Shown here one piece after another: positions 1-4,303 of a stretch of DNA of 9,474 bases. Position 1 is the first letter of the stretch, and every line of letters begins with the position of its first letter. The notes under the pieces were generated by a model, which was not told where the DNA came from, did no database searches, and saw only the letters and a list, made by a program, of their open reading frames with translations. The stretch covers positions 1 to 9,474 of the forward strand of contig DASTZB010000564.1 in the NCBI GenBank assembly GCA_035764525.1, written 5' to 3'. This stretch comes from VBAS01 sp035764525. GTDB lineage: Bacteria > Bacteroidota > Bacteroidia > Chitinophagales > Chitinophagaceae. The position numbers and the translations under genes were made by a program.

Positions 1-418
1 CTGTTGCCCATTCCCAATGTTCTTTATTGCTCCAAAAAGTTGCATTTGGAAAATTCGGTACCAACTTATCTGCATCTCTTTTTATCGAGCCGCCGCAATG
101 ATCGAAATGCAGGTGCGTAAGAAATACATCGGTGATGTCATCTTTGGTAAAGCCATATTTTGCCAAAGACTTTTCCAGCGTGTCATCACCATGCAAATGA
201 TAATGACTGAAGAATTTTGCATCCTGTTTATCACCATTACCATTATCAACAAGTATCAAACGATTTTCATCCTCGATCAGTAAACAACGCAAAGCCCAAC
301 TGCATAAATTACTTTCATCAGCCGCATTTATTTTGTTCCAGATAGTTTTGGGCACCACGCCAAACATGGCACCCCCATCAAGTTTAAAATAGCCGGTATT
401 TATAGAATAGAGTTTCAT
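1..418 (-). CDS. MBL-fold metallo-hydrolase, N-terminal part (3' end outside window)
   Basis: The reading frame begins at an ATG whose last-read base is 418 and stays open to base 1, giving 139 residues; the C-terminal part lies beyond the left edge. The metallo-beta-lactamase zinc-binding motif is clear as THLHFDHCGG, with His102, His104, Asp106 and His107 as expected ligands. It is preceded by the strand ending in ILVDNGNGDK (Asp58), where most relatives have D-T-G. The N-terminal segment DGGAMFGVVPK and the following RCLLIED are typical of a group of cytoplasmic Bacteroidota hydrolases related to lactonase-like MBL enzymes. No signal peptide is seen. The start lies 14 nt after the stop of the upstream MFS gene, so the two are probably cotranscribed. 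The family is certain, but the substrate cannot be told from sequence. Confidence 0.9.
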   Translation of the reverse strand, partial: MKLYSINTGYFKLDGGAMFGVVPKTIWNKINAADESNLCSWALRCLLIEDENRLILVDNGNGDKQDAKFFSHYHLHGDDTLEKSLAKYGFTKDDITDVFLTHLHFDHCGGSIKRDADKLVPNFPNATFWSNKEHWEWAT

Positions 419-432
419 AGACGCAAATTAAA

Positions 433-1773
433 TTACAGCTTTATCTCTGACATTCTTTTTTCATAAGCAGGTTTTGTATATATAAGAGCGACTAATCCTA
501 AAACGAAAAAAGTGCCAAGGGCAACAATGCTATTGTGCATACTTCCACTTTTTTCTTCAATAAAACCAAAAATAAAAATGCCAATGACAAGAGCTATTTT
601 TTCTGTCACATCATAAAAACTAAAAAAAGCGGTTGTGTCTTTTGTTACAGGTAATAGTTTGCTGTAAGTGCTTCGGCTCATGCTTTGTATGCCTCCCATT
701 ACCAGACCAACTATAGCAGCGAGAACATAGAACTCACTTTGAAATTCTATAAAATATGCGCTGATACAAACACCGATCCAGATCAGGATGGATATAGTCA
801 ATACCCACCAGTTGCCAATTCCTTTGCTTAATCGACTCATTACTATCGCGCCGACCATTGCTACCAATTGAATAATAATAATTGTTATTAAAAGCTTTGG
901 TTCGTCTTCTTGTTTCGGAAATATTTCTTTTTTGCCAAATCCTGCTGCTACTAACATTACTGTTTGTACACCCATGCTGTACAGGAAAAAACTGAAAAGA
1001 AATCTTTTTAGCGATGGCATAAGATTAACTTGTTGCCATACCAGTTTCAATTCATGAAAACCACTGGATAATATATTCCTCTTTTCTTTTTTATTATTAG
1101 GGGAAACTTTTGGCAATACACTAAAAGGGATTTGCGCAAAGCCCAACCACCAAAGCCCTGTTAATAAAAATGATAATCTTGCACCGATTGATTTATCCTC
1201 TTCATTCAATCCCAATAAACCAGGTTTCAGAATGATCACAAAGCAAATGACCTGTAACAAAACGCTGCCGATATAGCCCAATGCAAAACCCTTTGCGCTG
1301 ATGCGGTCCTGGTCTTCTGGTGCAGCAATGTCTGGTAAATAAGAATTATAAAATACAAGACTGCTCCAGAAACCCCATGCTGCAATTGCAAATGCGATGA
1401 TGCCATATTCTGTATTTAAATAGCCATCTTCTTTTTTAAACCAAAATAGCGCAATGCAGGCAGCCGATCCGATATAACAAAAAGTTTTTAACCAGTTTTT
1501 TTTATTTCCACGATAATCTGCAATGGAACTAAGGATGGGAGATGAAAATGCTACGATTAAGAAAACAAAAGCCAATGCATAATCTTGTAAGGCAGTATTG
1601 ATAAACTTCCTTCCAAAAAAACTCACATATGACTTTTCATTAGGATCGGCTGCTGCGGTGATGGCAACATAATATGCTGGAAAAATAGTGGAAGTGATTA
1701 CAAGATTATAAGCTGAATTCGCCCAATCGTACATCGCCCAGCCATTCACAACTTTTTTTGAAGCCGTTTGCAT
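433..1773 (-). CDS. MFS transporter, UMF1 / Atg22-like family
   Basis: A 446-residue polytopic inner-membrane protein. It opens with VVNGWAMYDWANSAYN (residues 8-23), the hallmark of the UMF1 (vacuole effluxer Atg22-like) branch of the major facilitator superfamily. Other supporting stretches are YNSYLPDIAAPEDQDRISAK (142-161), followed by GFALGYIGS, and GGIQSMSRSTYSKLLP (360-375) followed by FYDVTEKIA. About twelve hydrophobic segments are visible, with a charged central loop near residues 222-250 that divides the two six-helix halves. The length is normal for the family. Yeast Atg22 exports amino acids from the vacuole; bacterial substrates are generally unknown, so no substrate is assigned. 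The gene lies 40 nt after uppP and 14 nt before the MBL hydrolase on the same strand, which suggests cotranscription. The start is the first in-frame ATG before the conserved GWAMYDW motif. Confidence 0.93.
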   Translation of the reverse strand: MQTASKKVVNGWAMYDWANSAYNLVITSTIFPAYYVAITAAADPNEKSYVSFFGRKFINTALQDYALAFVFLIVAFSSPILSSIADYRGNKKNWLKTFCYIGSAACIALFWFKKEDGYLNTEYGIIAFAIAAWGFWSSLVFYNSYLPDIAAPEDQDRISAKGFALGYIGSVLLQVICFVIILKPGLLGLNEEDKSIGARLSFLLTGLWWLGFAQIPFSVLPKVSPNNKKEKRNILSSGFHELKLVWQQVNLMPSLKRFLFSFFLYSMGVQTVMLVAAGFGKKEIFPKQEDEPKLLITIIIIQLVAMVGAIVMSRLSKGIGNWWVLTISILIWIGVCISAYFIEFQSEFYVLAAIVGLVMGGIQSMSRSTYSKLLPVTKDTTAFFSFYDVTEKIALVIGIFIFGFIEEKSGSMHNSIVALGTFFVLGLVALIYTKPAYEKRMSEIKL

Positions 1774-1813
1774 GCAGTTAAATTTTTGGTGAAGGGAAGA
1801 TAACGAGAAAAGA

Positions 1814-2632
1814 TTAATCTATTTCCATCATGCCACTCAGAATGATGGCAAGCAAGATAATGCCGGCAACGATCCGGTAAAATCCAAAAGCCCGGAAACC
1901 GTATATCTTTAAATAATTGATGAAGAATTTTATTGCCATCAGTGCCACGACAAATGCGACAATATTTCCTGCAATGAACGCTGCCAGGTTCTCGTTGCTT
2001 TGCCTGATCATCTCATACCCTTTCAACCCGCCGCTCCATTTTTTTAAAAAGATAGTATAACAACTTGCCGCAAGCATTGTTGGCACAGCCAGGAAAAAAG
2101 AAAATTCGGCCGCAAGATGCCGGGTAAATTTTTGTTGCATGCCTCCAATAATAGAAGCTGCGCTACGACTCACACCAGGGATCATTGCCAACACCTGCCA
2201 GCAGCCAACTAAAAATGCTTTTGGAAAAGTTATCTGATCATCCGATTCAATTGTATGAGCCTTGAATAGATTATCAATAAATAAAAGAACAAACCCTCCT
2301 GCCAGCATGGTAATGGCGACAGTCGTCGGGCTTTCCAGCAGATCATCAATTTTATCGGAGAATAAATAGCCAAGTATTAATGCAGGCAACACACCAATAG
2401 CGAGTTTTAAATAAAACTGCCAACGGCGGAACTCAAAGAATTTTCTCCAGTATAAAACCACCACAGCCAGGATAGCGCCGAACTGGATAGAAACTTCATA
2501 TAATTTGGTGAACTCTTCTTTATGAATGCCCAGTAAATAACTGGTAACGATCATATGACCAGTAGATGAAATAGGTAGAAATTCGGTCAATCCTTCAACA
2601 ACTGCAAGAATGATAGCGTCAACAATGCTCAT
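1814..2632 (-). CDS. uppP: undecaprenyl-diphosphatase (BacA/UppP)
   Basis: An integral membrane phosphatase that converts undecaprenyl diphosphate to undecaprenyl phosphate, recycling the lipid carrier for peptidoglycan and other surface glycans; family members raise bacitracin resistance. At 272 residues it has the usual BacA length. Both signature motifs are intact: VEGLTEFLPISSTGHM at residues 12-27, with the catalytic glutamates Glu13 and Glu17, the serines and His26, and PGVSRSAASIIGGM at 152-165 with the essential Arg156. Hydrophobic helices fill the rest of the protein. It lies downstream of DUF3098 and ftsX, an arrangement often seen in Bacteroidota. The ATG lies only 15 nt after a GC-rich hairpin, so that hairpin sits inside or next to its leader. 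The start is firm, because the conserved motif begins twelve residues in. Confidence 0.97.
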   Translation of the reverse strand: MSIVDAIILAVVEGLTEFLPISSTGHMIVTSYLLGIHKEEFTKLYEVSIQFGAILAVVVLYWRKFFEFRRWQFYLKLAIGVLPALILGYLFSDKIDDLLESPTTVAITMLAGGFVLLFIDNLFKAHTIESDDQITFPKAFLVGCWQVLAMIPGVSRSAASIIGGMQQKFTRHLAAEFSFFLAVPTMLAASCYTIFLKKWSGGLKGYEMIRQSNENLAAFIAGNIVAFVVALMAIKFFINYLKIYGFRAFGFYRIVAGIILLAIILSGMMEID

Positions 2633-2647
2633 AATAAAAATTTAAAA

Positions 2648-2666
2648 GCCCCGAAATGCTCGGGGC
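2648..2666 (-). terminator. GC-rich hairpin followed by T-rich tract, between DUF3098 and uppP
   Basis: A perfect 7-bp stem (GCCCCGA with TCGGGGC) and 5-nt loop. Read on the minus strand it is followed by TTTTAAATTTTT, which resembles an intrinsic terminator. It lies 31 nt after the DUF3098 stop and ends 15 nt before the uppP ATG. It could end or attenuate the ftsX-DUF3098 transcript, or act as a leader structure that affects uppP translation or mRNA stability. The T tract is interrupted by AAA, so termination may be partial. The hairpin is seen directly; its role is inferred. Confidence 0.5.
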
Positions 2667-2694
2667 AATAATTATTAATTATTAATTCTTAATT
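2667..2694 (-). repeat. tandem heptamer array, four units (consensus ATTAATT)
   Basis: On the plus strand four consecutive 7-base units occur: AATAATT, then ATTAATT twice, then CTTAATT. They fill nearly all of the space between the DUF3098 stop codon and the hairpin before uppP. The last five bases of all four units agree apart from one position in the first unit. The sequence is very AT-rich, so chance similarity is possible, but the 7-base register is exact over 28 bases and the same period appears in two nearby gaps. Confidence 0.6.
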
Positions 2695-2697
2695 GGA

Positions 2698-2952
2698 TCA
2701 GGCCTTGGGTTTTTTAAAAATTGCGTAGATCTCAATACCCAAACCGATAATAATTAATACAGGGGCCACACTTATCCGCATAGTACTGTAAACTTCGTCA
2801 TAATTAAATGTGTTAGGATCTTTACTTCTGCCACCTACCATTAGCAACATACCTATTGCAATTATACCCACACCTAACAACATCAGCCATAAATTTTGTT
2901 TGTCAAATAAGCTTGATGTACTTGTTGTTGTTACCTGTTTCTTTTCACTCAT
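2698..2952 (-). CDS. DUF3098 small membrane protein
   Basis: An 84-residue protein of the DUF3098 family, which in Bacteroidota is commonly encoded between ftsX and uppP, as here. It has a polar Thr/Ser-rich N-terminus (1-20), a first membrane helix (about 21-39), the conserved linker GGRSKDPNTFN (40-50) followed by a YDEVYS stretch, a second helix (about 60-78) beginning RISVAPVLIIIG, and a basic tail ending KKPKA. The linker, the R-I-x-x-A-P start of helix two and the K-K-P-K tail match the family as I know it. Its function is unknown. The stable linkage with ftsX suggests a role in the envelope or in FtsEX function, but this is inference. The gene begins 100 nt after ftsX and ends 65 nt before uppP. 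Confidence 0.9.
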   Translation of the reverse strand: MSEKKQVTTTSTSSLFDKQNLWLMLLGVGIIAIGMLLMVGGRSKDPNTFNYDEVYSTMRISVAPVLIIIGLGIEIYAIFKKPKA

Positions 2953-2984
2953 ACCTGAATTTTAGGGCTGCAATATAAGAAAAG

Positions 2985-3012
2985 TCCACAGACCACAGTC
3001 AATAGTCCACAG
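2985..3012 (-). repeat. tandem heptamer array, four units (plus-strand TCCACAG type)
   Basis: Four contiguous 7-base units on the plus strand: TCCACAG, ACCACAG, TCAATAG and TCCACAG. The third unit is degenerate. Bases C2 and A6-G7 are kept in all four. It lies in the 100-nt gap between ftsX and DUF3098, has no open reading frame of its own, and is much richer in GC than the neighbouring spacer. Confidence 0.7.
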
Positions 3013-3023
3013 CCATGTATCAT

Positions 3024-3051
3024 ACCGTGGTGTGTCGTCGGTTGACCGTGG
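3024..3051 (-). repeat. second heptamer-phased array, four units (NNNGTNG)
   Basis: The plus strand reads ACCGTGG, TGTGTCG, TCGGTTG and ACCGTGG in direct succession. The first and last units are identical and exactly 21 bases apart, and G4, T5 and G7 are constant in all four. It ends one base before the ftsX stop codon. It is shifted relative to the 2985-3012 array by an 11-nt spacer that is not a multiple of 7. Confidence 0.5.
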
Positions 3052-3052
3052 T

Positions 3053-3925
3053 TTAATACAGTTCATCCAGTTTCATGCGGAGATATTTCAGCACGCTGCG
3101 ATGAGTGCTGAAGACAGTGATACAGATACCAAGCAGTATCAACACAAAACCCAGCAGCAAAAGAGATTGTGTGTCTCTCAATGCCCTGAAACCATCGAAA
3201 AAGCTTTCGAGCCCGATCACCAGCAAGTAAACAATAGCTGTAGCAATAATACCACTGATAGCGCCATTGATCACAGCCCGCATATCAAGCGGTTTGGCAA
3301 TATACCATCGGGTAGCTCCCACCATTTGCATGGTTTTTATCAGGAAACGGTTACTGAACATTGCTAAGCGAATCGTATTATCGATCAAAATAATAACCAC
3401 TGCTGAGATCAGTATTGCTGCTATCAATAGATATATGCTTACCATTCTAAGATTAGAGGTCATTTTTTGAACAACAGCGGTTGGATACTTCACCTCATCA
3501 ACAATGGGAAATTGAGAAATGTCTGCTTTGATAGCTACAAGTCGGGCTGAGTCAAGGTAATCGGCCTTTAATTTAAAATCAATACTTGGTGGCAACAGGC
3601 TGTTATCAATGAACTCTGTGAAATCTTCACCGCCGGTTTTTATCCATTCTTTCTTGGCCGTTTCTTTATCAGTATATTTTATTTCTTTTACATACGATTG
3701 TGAGGCAATATAATTTTGCAGCCGCTCCCTTGCAGTATCTTTTATATTTTGTTTCAGGAACACCTGTACCTCCAAACTTTCTTTCAGACTGGTGATGATC
3801 TTACGGCCATTGATAGTGATCAACCCGATAATTCCCATCAGGAATAATACAAGGGTAACACCCAAAATAGACATGAAATAAGACGGTTTGCCGCGTTTGA
3901 TAGAAGCTCTTCCTGCTTTGACCAT
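3053..3925 (-). CDS. ftsX: cell division permease-like protein FtsX
   Basis: The membrane half of the FtsEX complex, an ABC-transporter-like machine that activates peptidoglycan hydrolases at the division site. At 290 residues it has normal family length. The order is a short basic N-terminus with SIKRGKPSYFMSILG, membrane helix 1 (about 17-38), an extracytoplasmic domain (about 40-160) containing LPPSIDFKLK, helix 2 (162-182), the cytoplasmic segment IRLAMFSNRFLIKTMQMVGA (185-204) that is the family's most conserved part, then helices 3 (about 219-239) and 4 (254-273). The C-terminus THRSVLKYLRMKLDELY is typical of Bacteroidota FtsX. No ftsE lies next to it in the window; in this phylum ftsE is often elsewhere. 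It is probably the first gene of the leftward block, with its promoter somewhere in 3926-4036. Confidence 0.95.
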   Translation of the reverse strand: MVKAGRASIKRGKPSYFMSILGVTLVLFLMGIIGLITINGRKIITSLKESLEVQVFLKQNIKDTARERLQNYIASQSYVKEIKYTDKETAKKEWIKTGGEDFTEFIDNSLLPPSIDFKLKADYLDSARLVAIKADISQFPIVDEVKYPTAVVQKMTSNLRMVSIYLLIAAILISAVVIILIDNTIRLAMFSNRFLIKTMQMVGATRWYIAKPLDMRAVINGAISGIIATAIVYLLVIGLESFFDGFRALRDTQSLLLLGFVLILLGICITVFSTHRSVLKYLRMKLDELY

Positions 3926-4036
3926 GAGTACTTTATTTGGTTTTTAAGGATTGGCAAAGTAACGGTTTTGTTGCCACATGTGTCAGGCAAATCCGTAAAT
4001 TTGTTGCTCTCTAACGATTAGTATTGCTTGATATTT

Positions 4037-4186
4037 TTAAGAGATGGAAAGAAATAATTTTTTTAAGTCTTCTTTCACATCTTTGCTCAGCTGATGTTGC
4101 GACGCTCCGTTCAACGTTCTGTAATCCTTATCATCATTTAAGTTGAATAGCGAAACGAACCTACAAGAGTGCGACGCAACGGACGC
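4037..4186 (-). pseudogene. start-less 49-codon frame: gene relic or copy of an interspersed repeat
   Basis: On the minus strand an open frame runs from just after an in-frame TAA (4187-4189) to a TAA at 4037-4039. The translation includes HSCRFVSLFNLNDDKDYRTL near the middle and ends QLSKDVKEDLKKLFLSIS. It reads like the folded end of a real protein, with an amphipathic C-terminal helix, but it has no methionine and no other usual start. I do not recognise a family. The DNA also carries TGCGACGC twice in direct orientation (4098-4105 and 4170-4177), followed by TCCGTT after the first copy and by its reverse complement AACGGA after the second. This could mark ends of a small repeat. Either a decayed gene 3' end or a dispersed repeat would fit; both are inference. 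Confidence 0.35.
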
Positions 4187-4213
4187 TTAATAGTAGCAAT
4201 ACAGGCTGGCTCA

Positions 4214-4248
4214 TAAAAAAGTAAAAATTCAAAAGTCAAAATGCAAAA
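4214..4248 (-). repeat. heptamer array on minus strand (TTTTGAM type), five units
   Basis: Read on the minus strand from 4248 to 4214, the units are TTTTGCA, TTTTGAC, TTTTGAA, TTTTTAC and TTTTTTA, degrading towards the distal end. It is the inverted partner of the array at 4271-4298. Confidence 0.6.
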
Positions 4249-4260
4249 AGGACTTATGAA

Positions 4261-4289
4261 TTGATACCATTTTTGAATTTTTAATTTTG
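4261..4289 (+). promoter_or_regulatory. candidate Bacteroidota-type promoter for leuS
   Basis: A TTG (4261-4263) lies 18 nt before TAATTTTG (4282-4289), which matches the Bacteroidota -7 consensus TAnnTTTG at every fixed base. Transcription would begin near 4296, giving a leader of under 10 nt before the ATG at 4304. The -7 box spans two heptamer units of the array, so a chance match in AT-rich repeats cannot be excluded. Confidence 0.35.
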
Positions 4290-4298
4290 ACTTTTGAA
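4271..4298 (+). repeat. tandem heptamer array, four units (TTTTGAM type), just before leuS
   Basis: The units are TTTTGAA, TTTTTAA, TTTTGAC and TTTTGAA in an exact 7-base register, ending 5 nt before the leuS start codon. The same unit type occurs inverted at 4214-4248. Confidence 0.65.
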
Positions 4299-4303
4299 TT
4301 AAT

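Larger units (their letters stand above)
4226..4300. repeat. 17-bp perfect inverted repeat flanking 41 nt, upstream of leuS
   Basis: The arms at 4226-4242 and 4284-4300 are perfect reverse complements (AATTCAAAAGTCAAAAT and its complement). They are made of parts of the two opposed heptamer arrays. The right arm ends 3 nt before the leuS ATG. A transcript starting upstream could fold into a long AT-rich stem that hides the start region; no GC-rich core or terminal T run supports a classical terminator. Confidence 0.75.
3926..4303. other. divergent intergenic region between ftsX and leuS
   Basis: A 378-nt spacer that must hold promoters for both directions. From left to right it contains about 110 nt next to ftsX with no convincing feature, a start-less open frame on the minus strand (4037-4186) that is GC-richer than its surroundings, and then two oppositely oriented heptamer arrays leading to the leuS start. 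No tRNA, small RNA or riboswitch architecture was recognised. Confidence 0.7.

Noticed and set aside
17..283. Plus-strand 88-codon open frame at the left end
   Set aside because: It lies antisense to the MBL hydrolase, whose zinc motif proves the minus-strand frame; its own translation has no family features.
3032..3470. Plus-strand open frames opposite ftsX
   Set aside because: They are shadows of the well-conserved FtsX frame; the translation is rich in His, Gln and Ser without domain texture.
3955..3962. Possible ftsX -7 box TTACTTTG on the minus strand
   Set aside because: It misses a fixed base of TAnnTTTG, and the nearest upstream TTTG is about 25 nt away, too far for the usual spacing.
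4037..4300. CRISPR array or IS element in the ftsX-leuS gap
   Set aside because: The repeats are 7-base tandem units without spacers, and there is no transposase, no target-site duplication and no cas gene.
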